Positions 38,121 through 45,687 of a stretch of DNA of 64,000 nt are shown one piece after another; the stretch's first letter is position 1; the number at the start of each line of letters is the position of its first letter. A model generated the notes under the pieces. The model saw only the letters and a list, made by a program, of their open reading frames with translations. It ran no database searches and was not told where the DNA came from. Source of the DNA: Gemmiger_A avium (GTDB taxonomy: Bacteria > Bacillota > Clostridia > Oscillospirales > Ruminococcaceae); NCBI GenBank assembly GCA_019114585.1, contig DXFE01000048.1, positions 6,387-70,386 on the forward strand. Direction: 5' to 3'. The position numbers and the translations under genes are program-made.

Positions 38121-38468
38121 ATGAATATGCAGAATACTGAAAAGAAACGTACCGCTACCCGCCTGGGTGTTGCCCTGGTTTGCGCCCTGCTGACCGCCGG
38201 CCTGCTGGCTGGCTGCACCGGCAAGGATGATTCTTCCTCTTCTGCTGCAGCCAACAACTCTTCCAGCGTGTCCGCCAGCCAGGAGGACAGCAGTGTTGCC
38301 GAGGACAGCAGTGTTGCCGAAGACAGCAGCGTGGCTGAGGACAGCAGCGTAGCCGAGGACGACAGCGCCGCCGCTGAGGACAGCAGCGCCGCTTCCGACG
38401 CCGCCAGCAGCGAGTCCGGCAGCGAGAGTTCTTCTCTGGAGGCCGGCAGCGAGAGCGCCAACGCCTAA
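38121..38468 (+). CDS. Small Ser/Asp/Glu-rich lipoprotein with EDSSVA repeats
   Basis: A 115-residue predicted lipoprotein with no recognised family. Residues 1-31 are a signal peptide with a basic start (EKKRTATR), a hydrophobic stretch and a lipobox LAGC ending at Cys32. All of the mature part is low complexity: Ser, Asp, Glu and Ala only, including four EDSSVA hexapeptides and then SES/SGS-rich sequence. No folded domain is likely; it could be an extracellular spacer or a surface-charge modulator, or a degenerate remnant of a larger lipoprotein. AAAGGAG precedes the ATG by nine bases. It is monocistronic, the only plus-strand gene between addB and the BceB-like permease. Confidence 0.85.
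   Translation: MNMQNTEKKRTATRLGVALVCALLTAGLLAGCTGKDDSSSSAAANNSSSVSASQEDSSVAEDSSVAEDSSVAEDSSVAEDDSAAAEDSSAASDAASSESGSESSSLEAGSESANA
38283..38354 (+). repeat. Four tandem 18-bp units encoding EDSSVA
   Basis: Units at 38283-38300, 38301-38318, 38319-38336 and 38337-38354; the first two are identical and the others differ at third codon positions. Each encodes EDSSVA in frame. A partial fifth unit (GAGGACGACAGCGCC) follows. Confidence 0.9.
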
Positions 38469-38530
38469 ACGATATTTTCCACAATTCGTGTTCTTTTTCA
38501 CGACTCCTCTTTTACGATTATTCCTGCGCA

Positions 38531-38562
38531 GCAAAGCGCCCCGGCTTGCCGGGGCGCTTTGC
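38531..38562. terminator. Hairpin in convergent intergenic region
   Basis: A perfect 14-bp stem (38531-38544 with 38549-38562) around CTTG. There is no U-run on either side except the three within the stem, so it may act as a transcription barrier or RNA-stability hairpin. Confidence 0.6.
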
Positions 38563-38574
38563 CTGTTGTACGGC

Positions 38575-38622
38575 AAGGCAAGCCCCCGGAACCGTCTGGT
38601 TCCGGGGGCTTGCCTTGTTTTA
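38575..38622 (+). terminator. Terminator of the lipoprotein gene
   Basis: A perfect 19-bp stem (38575-38593 with 38598-38616) with a GTCT loop, followed on the plus strand by GUUUUA. It lies just before the end of the convergent permease gene and may block transcription from both sides. Confidence 0.78.
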
Positions 38623-38625
38623 TAT

Positions 38626-40578
38626 TCAGCCCACAATGCGGGCGTAGGCGCGGGCGGTAAGGGCATAGACCGCCACATAGATCAGGCTGAACACCCCAAA
38701 GGCGGCCAGGCCGCATACCGCATACACGGTAACCCGGTTGGTGCCGATGCCCAGCACCGAGAGCATCCGCGTCATGGCGGGAAAAGCCGCCGCCGTGTGG
38801 ATGCCCGCCGTGATAAGCGGCAGGAAGAACACGGTGAGCACCTGGGTGCGGATGGTGGCCTGCACTTCCTTGCGGCTCATGCCCACCTGCTGCAGGATGT
38901 GGAACCGCTGCCGGTCGTCGTAGCCCTCGCTGACCTGTTTGTAATAGATGATCAGCGCGGTGGCCAGCAGGAACACCAGCCCCAGCGTCAGGCCCAGGAA
39001 CAGAAAGCCGCCGTACATGGCGTAGCCCTCCTGCCGGTCGGTGGCGCCGCAGTCGATCCAGCCGCTCAGGTCAGAATTCCGTATAGCATCCTGAATGGAC
39101 TCTTTCAGTGCGGCGATATCGGCCATCTCGGTGCAGGCGGTGTCAAAGGCCCAGACGGTGGCAATCTCGCTGGCATGTTTCCCGTAGGCCTCCTGCTGGA
39201 ACTGCGCCAGCGCTTCCAGATCGGCCTGGGTGGGCACCACCAGATAGTAAACCGGCACCATATAGGCATACACGCGGCCGTCCACGATGGGGGCTTCCCA
39301 GTTGCCCACGATCTCCCAGCGGGTATCCCCGATGGTCAGGGTAGGCCAGTTCCAGGCCTCGCCATCCTGGCTGCTGAACAGCGCCTGGCCGGGTTCCAGC
39401 GTCAGGGTCTTGCCGGTAAGGCTGGTGTAGCCTTCGGCGGTGATAGCATAAAATTGGCAAACCGTACCATCCGTACCATCCAGAACCAGCACATCGTCCA
39501 CCAGCTGACCGGCAAAGGTAATGGACTCATACTCGTACTGGCGCAGGATCTGCACGCCGGATTCCTCCACCACCTGTTTGGCGGGGGCAGTGTCGGACAG
39601 CGAGCCGCAGAACTGCATGGGATACCGCATATCCAGCGACTGGCTGACCCCCGAGTACAGGGACACCGTGCAGATCATCATGACCAGCACCATGGTGGAC
39701 AGGATACAGATGCTGGCCAGGCCCGCGGCGTTCTGCTTCATGCGGTAGAGCAGACCGGACACGGTGATGAAGTGGCGGGGCTGGTAGTAGTAGCGGCGAT
39801 CCCGCCGCAGGGCCTTGAGCACCGCCACGCTGCCGGCGGTGAACAGGCAGTAGGTGCCGATGATCACCAGAATGGCCGCCGGAAAGAATACCAAAATCAA
39901 GGCCACCGGGGAGGTGACCAGCCAGGCGATGGCGTACCCGCCGCCCATAGTGAGCAGGCCCAGCAGCACCAGCAGCCAGCGGGTGCGGGGTTCCCGCTCA
40001 CCTTTCTGGCTCTGGTACAGCAGCTGGATGGGGTCGGCCCGGAGAACCCGGCGCAGATTGAGCAGCAGCGACAGCACCAGCACCCCGATGAGCCATTCGG
40101 TGCAGAAAACCAGCGCCGGGGCAGAGACGGTAAAGCCCAGGGGAACCGGCATCTGGATCAGCTTGAGCAATACCAGAAACGCCAGCTTGCCCAGCCCCAG
40201 CCCGGCGGCCAGGCCCAGCACCAGCATGGCCAGGCCGCTGAACAGCATCTCAAATACCAGCACCAGGGCCATGTGGCGTTTTTCCATACCCAGCACCGCG
40301 TACAGGCCAAACTCCTTGAGGCGCTGGCGCTGGATGAACGAGTTGATGTACAGCATGAAGATAACCCCGAAGACCATCACCACGCCCAGGCCCATGGCCA
40401 TGAGCATACTGACCCAATAGCCGGCAAACATGTTGTCCAGACCATTGTCCATGGCCAGCATGCCCACGATGTACAGCATGGCCACCGCGCCGCCCCCCGC
40501 CAGGATATAGGGAACCACAAACCGGCGGCTTTTGCGCAGGTTGGACAATGCCAGCCGGGGATACAGCCACTTATTCAT
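38626..40578 (-). CDS. BceB-like ABC transporter permease (FtsX domains)
   Basis: A 650-residue permease with the BceB layout: FtsX-like domain with three helices after helix 1 (about 55-160), further helices to about 310, a large extracytoplasmic loop (about 310-510), then the second FtsX domain at the C-terminus. MNKWLYPRLALSNLRKSRRFVVPYIL is the usual Bce-type N-terminus. Such transporters both free cell-wall targets from peptide antibiotics and act as the sensor for their two-component partner. The ATG at 40578 overlaps the ATPase gene by eight bases. Drug specificity cannot be predicted. Confidence 0.92.
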   Translation of the reverse strand: MNKWLYPRLALSNLRKSRRFVVPYILAGGGAVAMLYIVGMLAMDNGLDNMFAGYWVSMLMAMGLGVVMVFGVIFMLYINSFIQRQRLKEFGLYAVLGMEKRHMALVLVFEMLFSGLAMLVLGLAAGLGLGKLAFLVLLKLIQMPVPLGFTVSAPALVFCTEWLIGVLVLSLLLNLRRVLRADPIQLLYQSQKGEREPRTRWLLVLLGLLTMGGGYAIAWLVTSPVALILVFFPAAILVIIGTYCLFTAGSVAVLKALRRDRRYYYQPRHFITVSGLLYRMKQNAAGLASICILSTMVLVMMICTVSLYSGVSQSLDMRYPMQFCGSLSDTAPAKQVVEESGVQILRQYEYESITFAGQLVDDVLVLDGTDGTVCQFYAITAEGYTSLTGKTLTLEPGQALFSSQDGEAWNWPTLTIGDTRWEIVGNWEAPIVDGRVYAYMVPVYYLVVPTQADLEALAQFQQEAYGKHASEIATVWAFDTACTEMADIAALKESIQDAIRNSDLSGWIDCGATDRQEGYAMYGGFLFLGLTLGLVFLLATALIIYYKQVSEGYDDRQRFHILQQVGMSRKEVQATIRTQVLTVFFLPLITAGIHTAAAFPAMTRMLSVLGIGTNRVTVYAVCGLAAFGVFSLIYVAVYALTARAYARIVG

Positions 40579-41338
40579 AGCGCCCGCCTCCCGCCGCGAT
40601 GGCCGACAGGGTATCCGAGATGCGGCCGAACATCTGCTCGGGGGTCTGATCCGCCCGGTAGAGCTGGTGGTACAGCTGGCCGTCCTTGATGAAGAGCACC
40701 CGCTTGGCATGGCTGGCCGCCTTGGTACTGTGGGTGACCATCAGCACCGTCTGGCCCAGCTGGTTCACCTCGTCAAAGATGCGCAGCAGGTTGTCGGCCG
40801 CGTGGCTGTCCAGCGCGCCGGTGGGCTCGTCCGCCAGCAGCAGCCGGGGCCGGGTGATCAGTGCCCGGCCCACCGCCGCCCGCTGCTTCTGCCCGCCGGA
40901 CACCTCATAGGGGAATTTATCCAGCAGCTTTTCCAGCCCCAGGCTTTCGGCCAGCGGGGGCAGACGGCGGTCCATCTCCCGCACCGGCGTATTGGCCAGC
41001 ACCAGCGGCAGCAGGATGTTGTCCCGCAGCGAGAAGTTATCCAGCAGATTGAAGTCCTGGAACACAAAGCCCAGATGATCCCGCCGGAACGCCGCCAGCT
41101 GCCCGGCATGGATATGGCCGGTGTCCTGCCCGTCCAGCAGCACCCGGCCGCTGGTGGGCTTGTCCAGGGTGGCCAGGATGTTCAGCAGGGTGGTTTTGCC
41201 GCTGCCGCTCTCGCCCATGATGGCCACATACTCCCCCTCCTCCACCGTGAAGGAAACGTCGCTCAGCGCCTGCACCAGATTGCCGCCGAACCGGGTGGTA
41301 TAGGTCTTTTTCAGGTTTTCCACCTGTAAGATGCTCAT
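40571..41338 (-). CDS. BceA-like ABC transporter ATP-binding protein
   Basis: A 255-residue ATPase of the MacB/BceA group. Walker A GESGSGKT at 42-49, the Q loop in FVFQDFNLLDNFSL, signature VSGGQKQRAAVGRAL, Walker B LLLADEPTGALD and the switch His in MVTHSTKAASHAKR are all intact. AAAGGAGG lies upstream of the ATG at 41338. It is preceded by a 131-base gap with a candidate BceR box and -10, so bceAB probably has its own inducible promoter apart from the regulator genes. Confidence 0.94.
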   Translation of the reverse strand: MSILQVENLKKTYTTRFGGNLVQALSDVSFTVEEGEYVAIMGESGSGKTTLLNILATLDKPTSGRVLLDGQDTGHIHAGQLAAFRRDHLGFVFQDFNLLDNFSLRDNILLPLVLANTPVREMDRRLPPLAESLGLEKLLDKFPYEVSGGQKQRAAVGRALITRPRLLLADEPTGALDSHAADNLLRIFDEVNQLGQTVLMVTHSTKAASHAKRVLFIKDGQLYHQLYRADQTPEQMFGRISDTLSAIAAGGGRYE

Positions 41339-41392
41339 AGTTTCGTGCCTCCTTTTGTGCGGGGCGCCCTCTTTCGGCCCCTTACAGGCATA

Positions 41393-41421
41393 AGTATACC
41401 CCCGCACCGGGCAGCCTGCCA
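41393..41421 (-). promoter_or_regulatory. Candidate bceAB promoter
   Basis: Minus-strand TATACT (41393-41398) with a poor -35 TGGCAG (41416-41421) at 17 bases. A weak -35 is what one expects of an activator-dependent promoter; a BceR-like box lies about 74 bases upstream of the predicted start. Confidence 0.55.
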
Positions 41422-41453
41422 TCGCGCAGGCTTACAATCGGCGGGGGGCTTGC

Positions 41454-41467
41454 TTACAGTTTTGCAA
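41454..41467 (-). promoter_or_regulatory. Candidate BceR binding box
   Basis: On the minus strand TTGCA-AAAC-TGTAA, one mismatch from the TNACA-N4-TGTAA inverted repeat described for BceR-type regulators. It starts three bases after the histidine kinase stop codon. A second TGTAA half-site lies 22 bases downstream (TTACA on plus at 41432-41436), two helical turns away, but lacks a partner half. Confidence 0.6.
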
Positions 41468-41469
41468 GG

Positions 41470-42462
41470 TTACTCGGCCTGCACCGTGGTGGGGGTCATA
41501 TCCAGCGCAAACGCCGCCCCGCCGCCGGGCCGGTTTTCGGCGCTGATGCGGTGGCCCAGCTGGTCGGCCAGGCGGCGGCAGAGATACAGCCCTACCCCGG
41601 TGGCCCGCTTGTCCGCCCGGCCCCGGCAGCCGGTATAGCCCCGCTCAAAGATGCGGGGCAGGTCGGCGGGCGGGATGCCCGGGCCGGTATCCTCCACACG
41701 CAGCACCGGGCCCGGCAGCACCCGCAGGGTAATGGAGCCCTGCGGGGTGTATTTCAGCGCATTGGAAAGCAGCTGTTCCAACATAAAGGCCAGCCATTTT
41801 TCATCGGTCAGGGCGGAAAGCTCCGTGCCCTCGTAGACAAGGGCCAGTTTCTTCTGGATAAACAGCGGGGCAAACCGGCGCACCGAGGCCCGGATCACCG
41901 GGTCCAGCGGGCAGGTGCGCAGCACCAGATCCTGGCCGCTGCTGGCCTGCAGATAGCACAGGGCCATCTCCACATACTGTTCCACCCGCACCAGCTCCGC
42001 CTCCATGGCCGCCCGGCCCGGATCGCCCCGGGTGAGCAGCCGAAGCGCTGCCAGCGGCGTTTTGATCTGATGGGCCCAGAGGGTATAATACTCCCGCATA
42101 TCCTGACGGGCGGCGTCGGCGGCGCGGGCGGCGTCCACCCGGCCGGATTCCAGCGCGGCGCACAGGGCCGCGTATTCGGCTTCGGCGGGGGTGCGGGGGG
42201 CAGGCAGCTCCCCCAGGCCCGCGGCCAGTTCTTCCCGCAGGCGGATCAGCTGGCGGCAGAGGGCATACTCCCGCGCCGCGCCAAGCGCCCCGGCCCCCGC
42301 CAGCACCACGGCGCACAGGGCACCGGCATAAAGCACAGGCTCCCCTTTTTCACCGTACAGCGTCAGCACGACCGCAAAGATGCCGCAGCAGACCGCCAGC
42401 AGCACCAGCCGCCCCCGCCGGGCCCAAAGATAGCCGCCCAGCCACCGCAGACCTGTTTTCAT
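41470..42462 (-). CDS. BceS-like intramembrane-sensing histidine kinase
   Basis: A 330-residue kinase with two N-terminal helices (about 16-36 and 43-62) and only a few residues between them, the hallmark of intramembrane-sensing kinases that get their signal from an ABC transporter. The phospho-acceptor is His131 in YYTLWAHQIKTPLAAL, a Bce-type H box. N box QLLSNALKYTPQG, G1 VEDTGPGIPPADLP and G2 GVGLYLCRRLADQLG are complete. The start overlaps the regulator stop as ATGA. Confidence 0.93.
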   Translation of the reverse strand: MKTGLRWLGGYLWARRGRLVLLAVCCGIFAVVLTLYGEKGEPVLYAGALCAVVLAGAGALGAAREYALCRQLIRLREELAAGLGELPAPRTPAEAEYAALCAALESGRVDAARAADAARQDMREYYTLWAHQIKTPLAALRLLTRGDPGRAAMEAELVRVEQYVEMALCYLQASSGQDLVLRTCPLDPVIRASVRRFAPLFIQKKLALVYEGTELSALTDEKWLAFMLEQLLSNALKYTPQGSITLRVLPGPVLRVEDTGPGIPPADLPRIFERGYTGCRGRADKRATGVGLYLCRRLADQLGHRISAENRPGGGAAFALDMTPTTVQAE

Positions 42463-43139
42463 ACCGTGCCTCCCACCTTATAGCCCACGCCTTTCTGGGT
42501 CTGGATAAAGTCCCGCAGGCCCGCCGCTTCCAGCTTTTTGCGCAGCCGGGCCACGTTGACCGTCAGGGTGTTTTCGTCCACATAGCTGTCGGTCTCCCAC
42601 AGGCGGGTCATCAGGGTATCCCGCTCCACCACCTTGCCTTTATGCTCCAGCAGTACCTGCAGGATGCGGTTTTCGTTCTTGGTCAGGGGGATCTTCTGCC
42701 CCTGCCAGGCCAGTTCGGCGGCGGCGGTATCCAGCACCGCGCCCCCGCAGCCCAGCAGCGAGGCAGGCTGGGCAAAGTCGTAGGTGCGGCGCAGCAGCGC
42801 CTGGAGTTTTGCAATGAGCACCTCCATGTCAAAGGGCTTGGCGATGAAGTCGTCCGCCCCCATGGTCATGGCCATCACCATATTCATATTGTCCGCCGCG
42901 CTGGACAGAAACACGATGGGCACGCTGCTGGCCGCCCGGATGCGGGTGCACCAGTGGTAGCCGCTGTACCGGGGCAGGGTGATGTCCAGCAGCACCAGAT
43001 GGGGCTCGAAGGCGGCAAACTGCTCCATTACCGTTTCAAAGTTTTCCACCTGTTTTACCTCAAAGCCCCAGTTGGCCGCCTGCCGGGCCACCTCCCCGGC
43101 GATGGCCAGGTCGTCCTCCACCATCAGGATGCGATACAT
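42459..43139 (-). CDS. BceR-like response regulator (OmpR family)
   Basis: A 226-residue regulator: receiver domain with the acidic pair EDD at 8-10, phospho-acceptor Asp52 in LLDITLPRYSG, and the KPF motif in DFIAKPFDMEVL; then an OmpR-type winged helix (PLTKNENRILQVLLEHKGKVVERDTLMTRLW, VARLRKKLEAAGL). ATG 43139 has GAGGGGG upstream. First gene of a regulator-kinase-ATPase-permease set, the standard Bce module order. Confidence 0.95.
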   Translation of the reverse strand: MYRILMVEDDLAIAGEVARQAANWGFEVKQVENFETVMEQFAAFEPHLVLLDITLPRYSGYHWCTRIRAASSVPIVFLSSAADNMNMVMAMTMGADDFIAKPFDMEVLIAKLQALLRRTYDFAQPASLLGCGGAVLDTAAAELAWQGQKIPLTKNENRILQVLLEHKGKVVERDTLMTRLWETDSYVDENTLTVNVARLRKKLEAAGLRDFIQTQKGVGYKVGGTV

Positions 43140-43219
43140 ACCGCTTGTCCCCCTCTCGTTTGCTCTTTTTATTATACGAGATGGGAGCACGGATTGCGAC
43201 AGCTTTTGCCGCCCGGGGC

Positions 43220-43255
43220 AAAAAATCGCCCGGCCGGGCAGCTGTGCCGGCCGGG
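43220..43255 (-). terminator. Terminator after the peptidoglycan-binding gene
   Basis: Nine-bp perfect stem (43229-43237 with 43247-43255), nine-base loop, followed on the minus strand by GAUUUUUUG. It separates the spoIIR unit from the bceR gene. Confidence 0.82.
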
Positions 43256-43265
43256 ACTTACAGGT

Positions 43266-44057
43266 TTACAGGGTGGCGTTAAAGGCGGCGCGCAGGGCGT
43301 TCCAGGTGGCGCTGCCCACCATGCCGTCGGCTTTCAGGCCCGTTGCGGTCTGGAACACGATCACCGCGTTGCGGGTGCCGGTTCCGAACTGGCCGTCCAC
43401 CTTGAGGGAGGTGTTCTGCACCGCCCCCAGCCAGGCCTGCACGCACCGCACCGAATCCCCGGTGGAGCCCACCTTCAGCACCGTATTGGGGTAGCGGGCG
43501 GCACTGGGCAGCGGATTGCCCGCCCGGATGGCGGCGGTGGCCTCCACCAGCTTGTTCCAGGTGGTTTTGCCGGCCATGCCGTCGATGGACAGGCCCATCT
43601 CCCGCTGGAACCGGCGCACCGCCGCGCCGGTGGCGCTGCCGAACACACCGTCGGTCTCCGGCTTGTTGATGGATTTGTAGACGGCGGCGCACACATCCAG
43701 CTTCTGCTGCATGCTCTTGACCACCGCGCCCTTGGCGGCCGCCACGATGGTGATGCCGCAGAACACCTCGCCCGCGCCCTTCTGGCCCGCCCAGGCGGTG
43801 TAGAGCGCGTCCCAGGTGTTGCGGCCGGTCTCACCGTCGGCGGTCAGGCCCATGAGGGTCTGGAACTGGCTCACCGCCTTGGCGGTGCCGGAACCATATT
43901 TGCCGTCCACCGTCAGCTTGGGCAGGCTGGGCCAGCGGCCCTGCAGGCCATTGATCCAGGTCTGCACCATCGCGCAGTCCGGCCCCCGGGAACCGTTTTT
44001 CAGCACCGTGCCGTAGAACGGGGGCTGAGCGGTCAGGGTGATCTTCTCTTCTGTCAT
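43266..44057 (-). CDS. Protein with three tandem peptidoglycan-binding (PG_binding_1) domains
   Basis: A 263-residue protein made entirely of three PG_binding_1 repeats. Their C-terminal halves align: VDGKYGSGTAKAVSQFQ, TDGVFGSATGAAVRRFQ and VDGQFGTGTRNAVIVFQ, each followed by GL..DG..G..TWN/D. There is no signal peptide, membrane helix or catalytic domain. It is read in the same direction 54 bases after spoIIR, which suggests a role at the forespore/mother-cell cell wall, but export would need an unknown route. It could also be an endolysin-like fragment, although no phage genes are nearby. Confidence 0.85.
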   Translation of the reverse strand: MTEEKITLTAQPPFYGTVLKNGSRGPDCAMVQTWINGLQGRWPSLPKLTVDGKYGSGTAKAVSQFQTLMGLTADGETGRNTWDALYTAWAGQKGAGEVFCGITIVAAAKGAVVKSMQQKLDVCAAVYKSINKPETDGVFGSATGAAVRRFQREMGLSIDGMAGKTTWNKLVEATAAIRAGNPLPSAARYPNTVLKVGSTGDSVRCVQAWLGAVQNTSLKVDGQFGTGTRNAVIVFQTATGLKADGMVGSATWNALRAAFNATL

Positions 44058-44111
44058 GGGGTATCCCCTCCCTTCGCATCAGCCTATGCCGCCGGGGTGC
44101 GAAGGGTTCCT

Positions 44112-44726
44112 TTATTCCGCCTGGCCGGTGATGCGCTGCCACCACTCCAGCGCGGCAAACCGCAGCACGTAGTCCCCTACCACCAGGTCGTTCTCCTCCG
44201 GGCGGGCGTAACCGCCCCCGGCCGCCGCTTCACAGAGAGAGGGATACAGCACGCAGAACCAGTTGTGCCCGGCGGCCGCGCCGATCTTCACCTGCACCGC
44301 ATCGTACCAGCCGGCGGGCAGGGTCAGGCCGTTGGCGTAGTCGGTGGTGGGGAAATACCGGCGCACCAGCTCCGCCTGCACCGGGCAGCTCTGCCCCGCC
44401 GCCCGAACCGTTTCGGCGGCGGCAGCTTCCAGGGCGGGCAGCGCGTCGGCGGCCGCGTCCAGGGCCTGCTGCTTGTCGGCGCTGTCCGCCAGCAGCGGGG
44501 CGGCAGCCTCCAGCACCGCGTCCCGCACCTGCAGCTTCAATGCCTGGTCGGCCGCGCTGTCCGAAGCGGCCAGCACGTGCAGCCGCAGGGTATCCCCCCG
44601 CACCCGGGCGCAGAGCCGGGCAAAGCCGATCCCCTGCCAGAGTGCCGCCGTCAGCAGCCCCAGCGCCACCGCCGCCGCCAGCCGGAGGGCAATGGCCCTG
44701 TTTATTCTAAGTACCTTGGTCCACAT
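44112..44726 (-). CDS. spoIIR: Stage II sporulation protein R
   Basis: A 204-residue exported signalling protein. In Bacillus, SpoIIR made in the forespore under sigma-F activates the SpoIIGA protease so that sigma-E appears in the mother cell. A membrane helix at about 10-30 is followed by LRLHVLAASDSAADQALKLQVRDAVL, matching the family HV-ANSDS-DQ-LK-VRD block, and GHNWFCVLYPSLCEAA matches the conserved C-terminal W-CVL-P-C motif. AAAGGACG lies upstream of ATG 44726. No sigma-F-type promoter could be made out in the 62 bases before it. The gene looks intact, so the organism may keep a sporulation programme. Confidence 0.92.
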   Translation of the reverse strand: MWTKVLRINRAIALRLAAAVALGLLTAALWQGIGFARLCARVRGDTLRLHVLAASDSAADQALKLQVRDAVLEAAAPLLADSADKQQALDAAADALPALEAAAAETVRAAGQSCPVQAELVRRYFPTTDYANGLTLPAGWYDAVQVKIGAAAGHNWFCVLYPSLCEAAAGGGYARPEENDLVVGDYVLRFAALEWWQRITGQAE

Positions 44727-44788
44727 AAAAACGCACGTCCTTTCCCGCGTTGGTCTTGCAGCGGAAGTATGGACGTGCGTATGGAAAC

Positions 44789-45679
44789 TTATTCCTTTTT
44801 TTTGCGGGGCCGGGGGGCCAGGCGGGCGCCGCCCGCATCCGGGGCCAGCACCCACACCTGCCGGTAGGCCCGGCGCAGGGCGGCGGCGGCGGCCCGGGCG
44901 GGTTCTTCGCTTTCAAACACCCCGAACACCGCCGCGCCGGAACCGGTCATCATGCTGGCCAGCGCCCCGGCTTCGTCCAGCATCCGGCGGATGCGGGGTG
45001 TTTCCCTGGCGCCGCTGCACATCTCCAGGGCGTTGCCCATCCCGGCGCAGAGGGCCCGCAGATCCCCGGCGCGCACGGCGGCTTCCAGCACATCACAGTC
45101 GGGATGCACCGGGCTGCCCATCTGGTCATACCGGGCAAAGGCCTCCGGGGTGGAAACCCCCACACTGGGCATCACCACCACGAACCGGCAGTCCGGGCAG
45201 GGGGGCAGGGCTTTCATCAAATCGCCCTTGCCCTGCACCCGGCAGATGCCGCCCATCAGCGCAAAGGGCACATCCGCCCCCAGCTGGGCGCCCAGGGCGC
45301 AGAGTTCGCTCATGGACAGCTTGGCCCCGTACAGCTCGTTCAGGCCCACCAGCACGGCGGCCGCGTCGGCGCTACCGCCGCCCATGCCCGCCCGCACCGG
45401 GGCGGTTTTGCGGATCTCCATCTCCACACCCGCCAGCAGGCCGGTATAGTGGAAGAACGCCAGCGCCGCTTTGTAAGCGGTGTTCTTGTCGTTGGCGGGC
45501 ACACGGCTGCCGGGCAGCCGCAGGGTCAGGTTCTGGCTGCGGCGCAGGGTGACCGTTTCATACAGGCTTACCGCCTGCATCAGCATATCCAGGCCGTGGT
45601 AGCCGCCGGGCAGGGTGCCCACCACGTCCAGCGCCAGGTTCAGTTTGGCGGGGGCGATCACGGTGACTTGATTGCGCAT
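44789..45679 (-). CDS. ispE: 4-diphosphocytidyl-2-C-methyl-D-erythritol kinase
   Basis: A 296-residue GHMP kinase of the non-mevalonate isoprenoid pathway. The N-terminal IAPAKLNLALDVVG with KLN, the ATP-binding PVRAGMGGGSADAAAVL (about 88-104) and the late SGAAVFGVFESEE segment (MTGSGAAVFG) are typical. ATG 45679 follows TGAGGTG. It lies eight bases after the DUF362 gene; ispE between Lrp-operon genes and spoIIR is a familiar clostridial arrangement. It supplies undecaprenyl carrier precursors needed for the surface glycans encoded elsewhere in the window. Confidence 0.95.
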   Translation of the reverse strand: MRNQVTVIAPAKLNLALDVVGTLPGGYHGLDMLMQAVSLYETVTLRRSQNLTLRLPGSRVPANDKNTAYKAALAFFHYTGLLAGVEMEIRKTAPVRAGMGGGSADAAAVLVGLNELYGAKLSMSELCALGAQLGADVPFALMGGICRVQGKGDLMKALPPCPDCRFVVVMPSVGVSTPEAFARYDQMGSPVHPDCDVLEAAVRAGDLRALCAGMGNALEMCSGARETPRIRRMLDEAGALASMMTGSGAAVFGVFESEEPARAAAAALRRAYRQVWVLAPDAGGARLAPRPRKKKE

Positions 45680-45687
45680 AACACACC

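Noticed and set aside
38283..38354. Tandem 18-bp repeats as a CRISPR-like array
   Set aside because: The units are directly adjacent, have no spacers and are in frame within a lipoprotein gene.
43266..44057. Triple PG_binding_1 protein as a prophage endolysin
   Set aside because: No catalytic domain, holin or phage gene nearby; the neighbour is spoIIR.
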